Shown: piece by piece, positions 18,665 to 27,478 of the stretch
Layout of the letters: each line of letters starts with the position of its first letter
Position numbering within the stretch: position 1 is the stretch's first letter
From: Caldilineaceae bacterium SB0664_bin_27
Lineage (GTDB): Bacteria; Chloroflexota; Anaerolineae; Caldilineales; Caldilineaceae
DNA length: 64,000 bases
Assembly (NCBI GenBank): GCA_009838625.1
Contig: VXRG01000130.1
Coordinates: forward strand, 1 to 64,000
Direction: 5' to 3'
Program-made: the position numbers and the translations under genes
Notes under the pieces: model-generated
Databases searched by the model: none
The model's input: the letters and a program-made list of their open reading frames with translations, nothing else
Told to the model about the DNA's origin: nothing

Positions 18665-19747
18665 TCAGCGAATTCCCAGGCGTCGTCTGACCGCCGAAAC
18701 TATCTTTTCCGCGGCTTTTGGGTTGCCTTCAACTGTGCCGAAGGGATCGCTGCGGCCAGCTGGACTGCGGCTGAGTTCGCGCAGCGTCGAGAGTATGCAA
18801 TGGGGCAAAGCATCCAGATCGTAACCGCCCTCCAGCGTGCAGATCAATCTCCCTCCGCAGAGCGCTTCCGCAAGTGCCATCAACTCCGCCACCATCGACG
18901 CGTAGCCGTCCACGCTCACACGATGGCCGCTGAGCGGGTCCATCCAGTGGCCGTCGAAGCCGGCGGAAAGGAAGATGACGTCCGGCCTGAATTCCCGTGC
19001 AAGCGGGTCCACCAGTCGCTGGAGAGTTGAAAGATAGCCGGCATCGCCGACGCCTGAAGGAAAAGGCACGTTCACGTTGAAGCCTTCACCGGGGCCTTGC
19101 CCGACGTCGTCGATGCCTCCGCTGAAAGGGTAGTGCGGATACTGATGGATGCTGATGAACAGAACGGTTGGATCGTCGAAGAACATCTCCTCGGTGCCAT
19201 TGCCGTGATGAACGTCGAAGTCCAGGATGAGGACACGTTCGGCGCCGTGCATTTGCTGTGCATGACGTGCGGCGACGGCGACATTGCCGAACAGGCAGAA
19301 TCCCTTGGCGCCGCGAGGCCGGGCATGGTGGCCCGGCGGCCGCACCATGGCGAAGCCGTTGACCGCGGTCCCGGTCATCACGGCGTCGGTAAGTTGCAGC
19401 AGGCCGCCCGCGGCGCGCAGACCGGCTTCCCAGCTGGCGGGGAGAACGTAGGTGTCCGGGTCGAGCCACAATGCCGACTGATCCCAACTCTGAGCGCTAT
19501 GCCTTCCACCGGGGGCCGCCTCGCCTTTGCTCTGACATGTTTCCTGGAGCTGGTCGATGTAGGCGGCACTGTGTACGGCAAGAATCTGCTCGAGAGGGGC
19601 GGTTGAATTGGGCAGGCGGGTCAATGTATCGAGGATGCCGTCGGCTTCCAACAGCGCCAGGGTGCTCTGCATGCGTTCCAGGCATTCCGGGTGGCCCGGG
19701 AAGCTATGATTTCGTTCAAAGGGGTCGTAGACGAATGCGGTAGTCAT
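18665..19747 (-). CDS. Histone-deacetylase-family deacetylase (AcuC-like)
   Basis: A 360-residue zinc-dependent deacetylase of the HDAC/AcuC/acetylpolyamine amidohydrolase family, acting on acetyl-lysine of proteins or on acetylated small amines. Active-site motifs are RPPGHHARPRGAKGFCLFGN (tandem catalytic His), LDFDVHHGNGT (zinc Asp and His), SIHQYPHYPFSG, and FLSAGFDGHWMDPL with the second zinc Asp. EGGYDLDAL near the end holds the substrate-binding region and is followed by a short tail. All zinc ligands appear present. Stand-alone gene; no acs/acuA partner nearby. Confidence 0.93.
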   Translation of the reverse strand: MTTAFVYDPFERNHSFPGHPECLERMQSTLALLEADGILDTLTRLPNSTAPLEQILAVHSAAYIDQLQETCQSKGEAAPGGRHSAQSWDQSALWLDPDTYVLPASWEAGLRAAGGLLQLTDAVMTGTAVNGFAMVRPPGHHARPRGAKGFCLFGNVAVAARHAQQMHGAERVLILDFDVHHGNGTEEMFFDDPTVLFISIHQYPHYPFSGGIDDVGQGPGEGFNVNVPFPSGVGDAGYLSTLQRLVDPLAREFRPDVIFLSAGFDGHWMDPLSGHRVSVDGYASMVAELMALAEALCGGRLICTLEGGYDLDALPHCILSTLRELSRSPAGRSDPFGTVEGNPKAAEKIVSAVRRRLGIR

Positions 19748-19851
19748 GCTGTCTATCTTTGATGACTGAAAAGGACCGGCGGTCGCCGGCGCACATTTCC
19801 TTTCCCGTCGTTCTTTCTCTTCGCAGAGTTCAGATCGAATCGCCTGTAAGA

Positions 19852-21510
19852 CTAGAGTTCGGAAAGGAAAGTGGGAATGAACAGTTCGCTGCCCAGGCGG
19901 AAGCGCAGGTCAAAGCTGTGTTCATCCGAGCCGTACGCATGGACCTGATTCTGAACTGCTACCGGGCCGGCGAAGGTGACCGGGCGGGTCGAGTGCAGCG
20001 TTTCGCCGTCCCAGAGGAGGCTGACCGTGTCGTCCTCCCCCTGTGCCCTGAAAGGAAGTTGGAGAAGCGCCCACCAGTCCCAGTGGGAAGGCCACATCCG
20101 GTGAATGGTCAGCTCGCCTTCTTCCGTTGTGATGCCGATCAGGTCCCAGATGGATGAATCGGCGGTCGAGGGCGGCTCGGAAACCGACGCCTGCTCGCTG
20201 TTTCCTGACTGTGCAGCCGCGCCCGCCCATCTGGCGGCGTCTTCAGTCTGATTCAGCTGGCCGGCCAGGGCAGAAGCAGCGGTTAGCGCGCGGCATGCTG
20301 CATCCGCTGCGCATGCGGCCGAATTCTTAGGGGCGGATGAGCCCGTAGGTACCTGGGAAAATGCACACAGTTCGTTGGCGGTGGACGTCAGCGCTTGCTG
20401 GTGCGTAGCCAGCCATTCCCGGTCGGGAAGCCGCTGCAAGTGCGTGTGAAGGGTCTCCAGGTAGGCAGCCGCGGCGAAGGGGATACTGTCTTCGGGCACG
20501 TCGACCGGCCCGCGTGGGAGAACAGGCAGCTGCCGGGGGAGTGTGCCGCCGGTACGTTCCGCGACCCGGCGCAGGGTGTCCAGCATGGCGCGGCTGTGAA
20601 CAGGCGCAAAGGTGTCGAACAGTTCGACCAGGCTGGGAACGGCTTCAATCGAGCGGTCGGCGGGCGCGTAGCCGGAACGGAATCGGGCCAGTCTCTGCAC
20701 GGCGTCGATCTTGGCTTGCTGGACTGCCAAGTTGGCGCCAATGTCGGGAGACCACAGCCTGCCGCGGTGCGTAATGTCGTGCCAACTGTTTCGGCTGCGC
20801 TTGAAGGCGCGTGAAATGTCCCGCTGGACGAGGAAGCCATTCCAGGCTACCTGTTCGCCGACATCGCTCAGCGCCAGGATCAGGGGGAGGTCTACCTGGC
20901 CGGCCACGAGCACATGATAGACCAGGTGCGCCTGTGATTCGGTGGGAAACTCGACAAGGTCAGGGCGCCCTTCTGCGGCGCCGAAAACGCGCGTGCTCTC
21001 GGCGTTGCGCTGGCCGTGGGCCCCTTTGGCATCGCCGGGGTCTTTCTGCGCGACCAGGAGCCCGTCAACCATGCGCTGTTCGAGCGGTTCGCCCCAGTCG
21101 ATCTCGACGCGAATCTGGATGAGGCGGTCCCCTTCGGCCTGGGCCTCCATCATCCACAGCAGCGAGCGATCGTAGTAACTGTCGAGCGGCGCGAAAATGC
21201 GTTTGCTTACAATCACGCCTTCGACGCCGTAGATCGTCTCCTGGTAGCCGGGATAGAGTTGAACGGCGAGAGGCAGTACATCATCCAGCTGCTCGCTGCT
21301 GATTCCGCTGGAAGTGTAGATCGGCGCGTCGAAGCGAATGCAGATGGAACGGGCATAGGCACGCCTGTGCCAGTGCCAGCGCAGATCGTAGAGATCACTG
21401 TCCCTGTCGGCGACAAAGTGGAGTTCGCCGTTGGTATGAGGATACCTGACCTCGCCGTCTATGTCGTCGTACTCTTCAAGTTGCGGCTGGTCCAGCGCGG
21501 GGTCTGTCAT
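19852..21510 (-). CDS. Large uncharacterised protein, possibly glycoside-hydrolase-like
   Basis: A 552-residue cytosolic protein with no family I can name securely. The first about 240 residues look beta-rich (ELHFVADRDSDLYDLRWHWHRRAYARS, GVEGVIVSKRIFAPLDSYYDRSL-type strands). The middle is helical (AKIDAVQRLARFRSGYAPADRS, AYLETLHTHLQRLPDREWL), and a Trp-rich C-terminal part follows (HRMWPSHWDWWALLQLPF). A beta-sandwich followed by an alpha-helical region recalls the six-hairpin glycosidases, but no catalytic Asp/Glu motif can be assigned and the toroid would be short. The ATG is preceded by GAAGGA. Possibly a catalytically dead carbohydrate-binding relative. Confidence 0.55.
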   Translation of the reverse strand: MTDPALDQPQLEEYDDIDGEVRYPHTNGELHFVADRDSDLYDLRWHWHRRAYARSICIRFDAPIYTSSGISSEQLDDVLPLAVQLYPGYQETIYGVEGVIVSKRIFAPLDSYYDRSLLWMMEAQAEGDRLIQIRVEIDWGEPLEQRMVDGLLVAQKDPGDAKGAHGQRNAESTRVFGAAEGRPDLVEFPTESQAHLVYHVLVAGQVDLPLILALSDVGEQVAWNGFLVQRDISRAFKRSRNSWHDITHRGRLWSPDIGANLAVQQAKIDAVQRLARFRSGYAPADRSIEAVPSLVELFDTFAPVHSRAMLDTLRRVAERTGGTLPRQLPVLPRGPVDVPEDSIPFAAAAYLETLHTHLQRLPDREWLATHQQALTSTANELCAFSQVPTGSSAPKNSAACAADAACRALTAASALAGQLNQTEDAARWAGAAAQSGNSEQASVSEPPSTADSSIWDLIGITTEEGELTIHRMWPSHWDWWALLQLPFRAQGEDDTVSLLWDGETLHSTRPVTFAGPVAVQNQVHAYGSDEHSFDLRFRLGSELFIPTFLSEL

Positions 21511-21603
21511 CCGGTCCTTCTACTTTTTTCCATGCTTCGTACAGTTGCGATCACCGACTTTTTCTCCGCGGTCGAAGCGCTGACGGAAGCGTGTGGCCGG
21601 TAA

Positions 21604-23175
21604 TCAGTTTTGCGGCTCATCATCCACACTGACACCGGCCATCAGGAGGCCGATTCTCTCGCGGGTCGCCTGGCTGCGGGGGAGGACCGCGCTGATGCGG
21701 CCGTGAAACATGACGGCGATGCGGTCGGAAAGAGCCATTATCTCGTCCAGCTCATAGCTCACCAGCAGCACCGCGATGCCCTCGTCCCGTTTGGCTACGA
21801 TCTGGCTGTGGATGAATTCGATCGAGCCAACGTCGATCCCGCGCGTTGGCTGTGCAGCCACGAGCAGGCGGATGGGGCGGCCGAACTCGCGGGCGACGAC
21901 CATCTTCTGCTGGTTACCGCCGGAAAGGCTGGCGCCGGAGGTCCTTACGGAAGGCGTGCGCACATCGAATTGCGCAACCAGCTCTTCAGCATGCTGCGCG
22001 ATCGCCTGTTCATTCATCGTGAGGCCGGACGAAAAAGGCCTTTTATAGTAGGAGCTGAGAACAAGATTGTCTGCGACCGAATAGGCGTCCACCATACCGT
22101 ACATATGGCGGTCTTCAGGCACATGGCAGATGGCGCCCTCCTCCGTTATGCGCCGGGGCGAAGCGTTTGTCAAGTCCACACCGCTGATCAGTACTGACCC
22201 GCTTGTGGCCGGACGCAGGCCCGTGACAACCTCCACGAGTTCGGTCTGACCGTTGCCCTGCACGCCGGCAATGCCCACTATCTCACCAGCGCGCACATCC
22301 AGCGAAACGCCGCGCAGGGCGGGCTCTCCGAGGTCGGTGTGGGCCTCGATGTCCCGCAGTTGCAGGAGCACGTCCCCCGCGCTTGCCGGTTCTTTTTCCA
22401 CTTCCAGCGTAACCTTGCGCCCTACCATAAGTGCCGCAAGATTCTCCTGCGACGTGGTGGCCGGATCGGCTTCGCCCACCATTTCGCCGCGGCGCAGGAC
22501 AGTTATGCGATCGGCGATGCGCAAGACTTCCTTGAGTTTGTGGGTAATGAATATGATCGACTTACCCTGGCTGCGCAGAAGCTCCATCACTTCAAAGAGG
22601 CCCTCAATCTCCTGCGGCGTAAGAACCGATGTTGGCTCATCCAGAATCAGGATTTCAGCGTTTCTGTAGAGGGCTTTGAGGATTTCGACTCGCTGTTGAA
22701 TGCCGACAGGCAGATCTTCGATGATTGAGTTGGGGTCCACGGCCATGTTGTAGCGTTCGGACAGCTCCTGAATCTGGGCGGAGACGCTCTGGCGGTCCAG
22801 CAGGCCGCGGTCGACGCTTTCACTGCCCAGCATGATGTTGTCGACAACGCTCATGACAGGCACGAGCTGGAAATGCTGGTGGACCATGCCGATGCCGAGG
22901 TCAATGGCATCGCGGGGGGAGTGCATTTCCACCGGGCTGCCGTCGACTCGAATCTGACCCTCGGTGGGCTGGTAGAGCCCGTAGATGATATTCATGAGGG
23001 TCGATTTGCCGGCGCCGTTCTCGCCCAGCAGGGCAAGGATTTCTCCTTCGTGCAGAGCCAGATCGATCTCTTTGTTGGCGACGACACCGGGAAAGAGCTT
23101 TGTAATGCCCAAGGCCTCGAGTTTGGGCGGGCCGGCGTCTGGTTGCCGGGGCTGCGCAGGTTGGGTCGTTGTCAT
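21604..23175 (-). CDS. BMP/nucleoside-type ABC transporter ATP-binding protein
   Basis: A 523-residue protein with two tandem ABC ATPase domains, like RbsA, NupO and YufO. Domain 1 has Walker A GENGAGKSTLMNIIYGLYQP, the signature region VGIQQRVEILKALYR and Walker B ILILDEPTSVLTPQE. Domain 2 (from about residue 260) has a degenerate Walker A (GVQGNGQTELVEVVTG), signature LSGGNQQKMVVAREF and RLLVAAQPTRGIDVGS. A degenerate second nucleotide site is normal in this family. The ATG overlaps the stop of the upstream permease by four bases (ATGA). It energises import with the two permeases and the BMP lipoprotein. Confidence 0.93.
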   Translation of the reverse strand: MTTTQPAQPRQPDAGPPKLEALGITKLFPGVVANKEIDLALHEGEILALLGENGAGKSTLMNIIYGLYQPTEGQIRVDGSPVEMHSPRDAIDLGIGMVHQHFQLVPVMSVVDNIMLGSESVDRGLLDRQSVSAQIQELSERYNMAVDPNSIIEDLPVGIQQRVEILKALYRNAEILILDEPTSVLTPQEIEGLFEVMELLRSQGKSIIFITHKLKEVLRIADRITVLRRGEMVGEADPATTSQENLAALMVGRKVTLEVEKEPASAGDVLLQLRDIEAHTDLGEPALRGVSLDVRAGEIVGIAGVQGNGQTELVEVVTGLRPATSGSVLISGVDLTNASPRRITEEGAICHVPEDRHMYGMVDAYSVADNLVLSSYYKRPFSSGLTMNEQAIAQHAEELVAQFDVRTPSVRTSGASLSGGNQQKMVVAREFGRPIRLLVAAQPTRGIDVGSIEFIHSQIVAKRDEGIAVLLVSYELDEIMALSDRIAVMFHGRISAVLPRSQATRERIGLLMAGVSVDDEPQN

Positions 23176-24239
23176 GCGCTGCCCTCCGTCTCGTAGACTT
23201 TGCCTTCGGCGGCCGGGGGCCGTACACGACCGACCAGGCCGGAAACAGCGACGATTGTAACAACGTAAGGCAGCATCGAAATAAACTGGCGGGGCACCTG
23301 GGTGACGCCGGCGAGCAGCAGTTCGTTCTGGAGGGCCTGGGTGTAGCCAAACAAAGTCGCTGCGCCTAGCGCTCCGATAGGATTCCAGTTGCCAAAGATC
23401 ATTGCCGCCAGAGAAATGAAGCCGCGCCCTGCGGTCATGCCCTCCTGGAACTGACCGACTGCTTCCAGAACCAGGAACGCACCGGCCAGCCCGGCCAGCA
23501 TGCCTCCCAGCGAGGTATTTATGTAGCGGTAGCGGTTGACATTGATGCCGACCGTGTCGGCGGCGCGGGGATGTTCGCCCACGGCGCGCGTCCGCAGCCC
23601 CCAGCGTGTATAGAAGAGGCCTAAGTGCACGACCGCGACCATGATCAGGGCTAGATAGGTGATGGGAGGATTATCGAAAAGTACCGGTCCGAGCACGGGA
23701 ATCTGGGCCAGTCCGGGTATAGGGATCGAGGAGAACTTGCCTTCGGCGATTGCGTCCCGGTTGTAGAGATAGGAGGTGGTCCCCAACGCCAGAATGATGA
23801 TGACGGTGCCGGAGATGATCTGGTCCATGCGAAATCGAATTGAGAAGAGCGCGTGGACGGCTCCCATCAGGCCTCCGACGGCAACTGCGGCGGCGACGCT
23901 GAAGATGAGACTGGCGGCCAGCGACCAGTGATTGGTGCTGGTCTTGGCGACGAAACCGGCGAAGGCGCCGGCCAGCATCATGCCTTCAATGCCAATGTTG
24001 ATGATGCCGGACCTTTCGCACAGGATTCCGCTAAGCGCACCGAGGACAAGGGGCACGGTCGCCCGCAATGTGAAGTTGAGCGCGCTGACTCCGAACAGGA
24101 CCCGCAGCCAGGTCTGCTCCTTCAGCGGGGTCATGTTCACAAGGATCGCCATGATGATCAGTGCCAGCGCCACGATCATGGTATTGCCGTAGCGCCTGCG
24201 CAGGCGATGGAACGCCGAAACGGGTGCGTTCTTGCTCAC
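23172..24239 (-). CDS. ABC transporter permease (YufQ/NupQ type)
   Basis: A 355-residue inner-membrane permease of the branched-chain/monosaccharide-type permease family, with about nine hydrophobic helices. The conserved section GILCERSGIINIGIEGMMLAGAFAG near residue 75 is the family hallmark (E-G-M motif), and LRTRAVGEHPRAADTVGINVNRYR is the cytoplasmic coupling loop contacting the ATPase. The GTG start overlaps the stop of the other permease by four bases, and its own stop overlaps the ATPase start by four, so all three are translationally coupled. Confidence 0.93.
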   Translation of the reverse strand: MSKNAPVSAFHRLRRRYGNTMIVALALIIMAILVNMTPLKEQTWLRVLFGVSALNFTLRATVPLVLGALSGILCERSGIINIGIEGMMLAGAFAGFVAKTSTNHWSLAASLIFSVAAAVAVGGLMGAVHALFSIRFRMDQIISGTVIIILALGTTSYLYNRDAIAEGKFSSIPIPGLAQIPVLGPVLFDNPPITYLALIMVAVVHLGLFYTRWGLRTRAVGEHPRAADTVGINVNRYRYINTSLGGMLAGLAGAFLVLEAVGQFQEGMTAGRGFISLAAMIFGNWNPIGALGAATLFGYTQALQNELLLAGVTQVPRQFISMLPYVVTIVAVSGLVGRVRPPAAEGKVYETEGSA

Positions 24240-25372
24240 GTGCCACCCCAGCTTGTGCTGACTGCCGAGCCCGCGTCCTGATCCTCCTGCTGGCGCAGTC
24301 GGAAGATCATGCGGATGATCAGAGGCGCGGCGACAAAGGCAAGCACGAGCGCCTGAATGATCTGAATAATGTCGGCAGGGACGCCGGACTCGAACTGCAT
24401 TGTAGCTGCGCCGCCGTCCAGGGCGCCGAACATGAACGCGGCCAAAAGCACGCCGATGGGGTGGGTCTGCCCGAGGAGAGCCACGGTGATGCCGTCAAAT
24501 CCGACAGCTCCGCCAAATTCCGGCGCGAATTTGTGGTTCAGACCCAGGGTTTCGATAGCGCCCGCAAGACCGGCCAGTCCACCGGCCAGCGCCATCGTCA
24601 GGATGATGGTGAAGTTGACGCGAATGCCGGCATAGCGTGCTGCCCGCATATTGTGGCCGACGGTCCGCATTTCGAAGCCGAGGGGCGTCTTAAAGATCAG
24701 CCACCAGACGAGTATAGCGGCGGCCAGGGCGAGAAAAACGCCGTAGTGGACACGGTATGGGGGGCCGAACAGCCACGGAATCTGTGCGGAGTGCAATACG
24801 TCAGGCGTCTCCGAAATGGCGCCGGCGGTGCGGTCCCAAAGGGGGCCGGGGGTCTGGCCCTGGGTACCTCCGGCGTAGACTGTCCAGCCGCCGAAAAGGG
24901 AGGCGACGTAGTTGAGCATGATGGTGACGATTACTTCGTGGGCACCGGTATAGACTTTGAGGATGCCGGGAATCGCGCCCCAGAGCAGGCCGCCGGCGAT
25001 GCCGGCGAGGAGTGCCAGGGGTAGATGAATGTAGAAAGGCAGTCCTTCGAAGTTGATGCCAACGGCGACTGCGAAGACGGAACCCATTACGAACTGTCCC
25101 GAGGCGCCTATGTTGAACAGGCTGACCTTGAAGGCGAGAGCGACGGAGAGTCCTGTCAGGACGAAGGGGATCGTTTTACGGATCGTCCTGGCCCAGCCTT
25201 TGCCGTCGCCGAATGCGCCCTTGAACAGCCCGCTATAGGCAGCCATGGGGTCGTCGCCGGACAGTATCATGACAACGGCGCCGGCGAGCAGCGCGGCCAG
25301 CAGGGCGAGCGAAGGAATTAGAAGCGCGCGCAGGGTTCGTGTTAAACCGGCTGTCGAAGTGGCGGTCGCCAC
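24236..25372 (-). CDS. ABC transporter permease (YufP/NupP type)
   Basis: A 378-residue permease that pairs with the one downstream. The hallmark ALAFKVSLFNIGASGQFVMG lies near residue 75, and the coupling loop FEMRTVGHNMRAARYAGIRV near 240. About ten hydrophobic helices and a short charged C-terminal tail are visible. The GTG start has GGAGG eight bases upstream. A 234-base gap containing two hairpins separates it from the BMP lipoprotein gene upstream. Confidence 0.93.
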   Translation of the reverse strand: MATATSTAGLTRTLRALLIPSLALLAALLAGAVVMILSGDDPMAAYSGLFKGAFGDGKGWARTIRKTIPFVLTGLSVALAFKVSLFNIGASGQFVMGSVFAVAVGINFEGLPFYIHLPLALLAGIAGGLLWGAIPGILKVYTGAHEVIVTIMLNYVASLFGGWTVYAGGTQGQTPGPLWDRTAGAISETPDVLHSAQIPWLFGPPYRVHYGVFLALAAAILVWWLIFKTPLGFEMRTVGHNMRAARYAGIRVNFTIILTMALAGGLAGLAGAIETLGLNHKFAPEFGGAVGFDGITVALLGQTHPIGVLLAAFMFGALDGGAATMQFESGVPADIIQIIQALVLAFVAAPLIIRMIFRLRQQEDQDAGSAVSTSWGGT

Positions 25373-25496
25373 AACTGGCCTCCGTCTGAAGGCGTACTGT
25401 CCGGGCAGGGGATTCCAGATTTCATTTGGCCTACTGCGGTGGCGGGAATGCAGGTCTGGGGAGGGTAGAGGTCCCGCCGCCGCCGTGTCTATATGG

Positions 25497-25579
25497 GAAG
25501 CGGGAGGCCCCGCTGTAGATGCCTCCCGCTTCGGTTGGATTCTCGTCGATTCCGTCGCGGAAGCGTTCGACGAGAATCC
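25497..25579 (-). other. Two tandem hairpins between lipoprotein and permease genes
   Basis: Two perfect inverted repeats lie back to back: 12 bp (GAAGCGGGAGGC, 25497-25508, with 25521-25532) and 13 bp (GGATTCTCGTCGA, 25537-25549, with 25567-25579). Neither is followed by a U tract on the minus strand, so they look like mRNA-stabilising or partial-attenuation structures downstream of the BMP gene rather than full terminators. Confidence 0.7.
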
Positions 25580-25606
25580 AAGTTACCTGGTCGTGTCCCG
25601 AAGGTA

Positions 25607-26680
25607 TCAGTTTCCGTATCCAGTATCGATCGAGCCATCGATCAGACCGGCTTTTGTCTCTTCAAGCAGGTCCTTCAACTCTTGCGGGACCATGTCGTCA
25701 AAGTCGTGGAAAGGAGCCAGGTCGGCGTCGCCGAAGTAGTTCCCGCCAGGAAATTCGCCTTCGCTGGCCATGGTGACCAGTTCGACAACACCCGGTGTGA
25801 TGAGCTTCATAGCGCTGGAGATAAGGCACGGCTGGGCGGCCGGCACTGTATTCCACTGGTCTGTGTCGACACCGATGCAGAAGACGGCCTCGCCTGCGCC
25901 GTCAGCAGTGGCCACTTCCTGCAAAGCGCCGTTACCGGTGATCCCGCCGGCGCCGAATATTACATCCGCGCCCTGGTCCAAAGCCTGCTTGGCCGTGGCG
26001 GCGCCCCATTCGGGATCTACAAAGGCTTGGGAGATTTCGCCGGGATGATAGGTGGAGATGACGTTGATGTCCGCGTTCACCGACTTGGCGCCCGCGATGT
26101 AGCCTTCGTTGAAGGCCACGACGGGGGGAACGAGGTCGGTGCCGAGAACTGCTGCGATGGTGCCGGTCTTGGACAGGCTGCCCGCGAGGACGCCGGCCAG
26201 GTAACCGGAGTGGTCCTCGTTGAAGATCAGGCCGGCCACATTGGGCATGGCCTCACCTTGAAACTGGTCGACGCCGATGAAAAACACGTCGGGATTCTCT
26301 TTGGCAGCGGTAGTCGTGGCATCGCCCAGCGCGAATCCGACGCTGACGATGACATTGTAGTCGGCGTCGATAAACTGCTGCATATTGTCGGCGTAGTCTT
26401 TTGCATCCTGGGTTTCGATGTACTTGATGTCGTCTTCGGCCAGGCCAAGCGCCTCGGCCGCTGCGACAACACCTTCCCAGGCGGACTGGTTGAAGCTGCG
26501 GTCGTTCACACGGCCGACATCGGTGACCAGGCCAACCTTGAAGTCACCCGCCATACTATCGCCGGTGTCGGCAGCGCCGGAACCCGAATCGGATGCGGGC
26601 ATTGGCGCGGGGCAGGCAGCGAGCAGCATCGCGACTGCTGTCAAAAGGATGAGTAACTTCATCAGGCGGGATGTTTTCAT
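25607..26680 (-). CDS. BMP-family substrate-binding lipoprotein (PnrA/NupN-like)
   Basis: A 357-residue lipoprotein that captures substrate outside the cell for the ABC importer. It has a short basic N-terminus, a hydrophobic core and a lipobox ending LLAAC near residue 22, then an acidic Ser/Gly linker. The mature protein has the BMP signature VGLVTDVGRVNDRSFNQSAWEG, the segment IVSVGFALGDA and an FGAGGITGNGALQE loop. Characterised BMP proteins bind purine nucleosides, so nucleoside uptake is the best guess. The ATG at 26680 has AAAGGAG upstream and is preferred to an upstream in-frame start because it gives a proper signal peptide. Confidence 0.93.
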   Translation of the reverse strand: MKTSRLMKLLILLTAVAMLLAACPAPMPASDSGSGAADTGDSMAGDFKVGLVTDVGRVNDRSFNQSAWEGVVAAAEALGLAEDDIKYIETQDAKDYADNMQQFIDADYNVIVSVGFALGDATTTAAKENPDVFFIGVDQFQGEAMPNVAGLIFNEDHSGYLAGVLAGSLSKTGTIAAVLGTDLVPPVVAFNEGYIAGAKSVNADINVISTYHPGEISQAFVDPEWGAATAKQALDQGADVIFGAGGITGNGALQEVATADGAGEAVFCIGVDTDQWNTVPAAQPCLISSAMKLITPGVVELVTMASEGEFPGGNYFGDADLAPFHDFDDMVPQELKDLLEETKAGLIDGSIDTGYGN

Positions 26681-27036
26681 TCGGAGTCTCCTTTGCTTAC
26701 GTGAGAAATATCTCACCAAAATGCCTGGGCCGACAGGAAGGGGATTGCCAAGTAGGCAGGTCGACCCGAAAGTCTATTCAGAAAAGAGAGCGCTTACTAC
26801 CTGAAGACACAAACGCAATAAGCGGATCACTTGAGTGCCTCCTCTGACAACTCTGCCCCATTATATGCGGATCGCGGTGCGCAAGCAAGGAAAAGGAAAG
26901 GGGGTGCGCCTCCGCACGGGGGAAAGAAACTCCATGAGCCCGTGGCAACAGAACAGGCCGCGTCTCCGGCACTGTGTGGAGCCGAATGCCTGCCACATAG
27001 ATGCCTTCTACTATGATATACTGAAAGACCGACTCG
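26681..27036. other. Divergent promoter region between BMP lipoprotein and rsfS
   Basis: No gene is visible. The stretch must hold the promoters of the minus-strand transporter operon and of plus-strand rsfS. I looked for a purine-riboswitch core ahead of the BMP gene and did not recognise one. Confidence 0.45.
27012..27022 (+). promoter_or_regulatory. Possible -10 region of rsfS
   Basis: TATGATATACT contains two overlapping -10-like hexamers; TATACT at 27017-27022 is preceded by TG at 27014-27015, an extended -10. Transcription would begin near 27029, only a few bases before the GTG at 27037. No good -35 is seen. Confidence 0.4.
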
Positions 27037-27417
27037 GTGGGAAGTACTGACAGGGGGGTTCAACTGAACAGCAACGAACTGGCGCGGAAAATCGTCGAAA
27101 TCATTGAAGAAAAGCAGGCGGCGGACATCGTTTTGCTCGACGTAAGCGAACAGACCAGCATTACTACCTACTTTGTGCTGGGCAGTGTGGACAATGAACG
27201 TCAGGCAAATGCGATTCGCGATGACCTGTGGGATCAACTCCAGATCGAACAGAAGATGCGGCCCCTGAATGTCCACGATCTCAGGCAGGAAGGGGGAGGG
27301 TGGCTCCTGGCCGATTATGGCGATGTCATTCTGCACCTGTTCACGGAGGAGACGCGCAGCCGATACGACCTGGAAGGGCTGTGGAGCGACGCCCACGTCA
27401 TCCTGAAAATCCTGTAG
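27037..27417 (+). CDS. rsfS: Ribosomal silencing factor RsfS
   Basis: A 126-residue protein of the RsfS/DUF143 family, which binds ribosomal protein L14 on the large subunit and blocks subunit joining when nutrients are short. Family motifs are KQAADIVLLDVSEQTSITTYFVLGS near residues 26-50 and WLLADYGDVILHLFTEETRSRYDLEGLW near 88-115. Length is typical. The start is uncertain: GTG at 27037 lacks a ribosome binding site, whereas CTG at 27064 (losing nine residues) is preceded by AGGGGGG. The usual neighbours nadD or proA are absent. Confidence 0.92.
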   Translation: MGSTDRGVQLNSNELARKIVEIIEEKQAADIVLLDVSEQTSITTYFVLGSVDNERQANAIRDDLWDQLQIEQKMRPLNVHDLRQEGGGWLLADYGDVILHLFTEETRSRYDLEGLWSDAHVILKIL

Positions 27418-27478
27418 AGGGAGTTGCCCGGGAAACCGGTCAGGTCGACGGCGCTGGCGTATCAGGTAGTGAGCGCGT

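Noticed and set aside
25493..26656. Plus-strand open frame of 387 codons
   Set aside because: It is antisense to the BMP lipoprotein gene, which has a lipobox, a ribosome binding site and family motifs.
26681..26830. Purine riboswitch ahead of the BMP transporter operon
   Set aside because: I looked for the conserved core and paired loops and did not find them; a covariance-model search would settle it.
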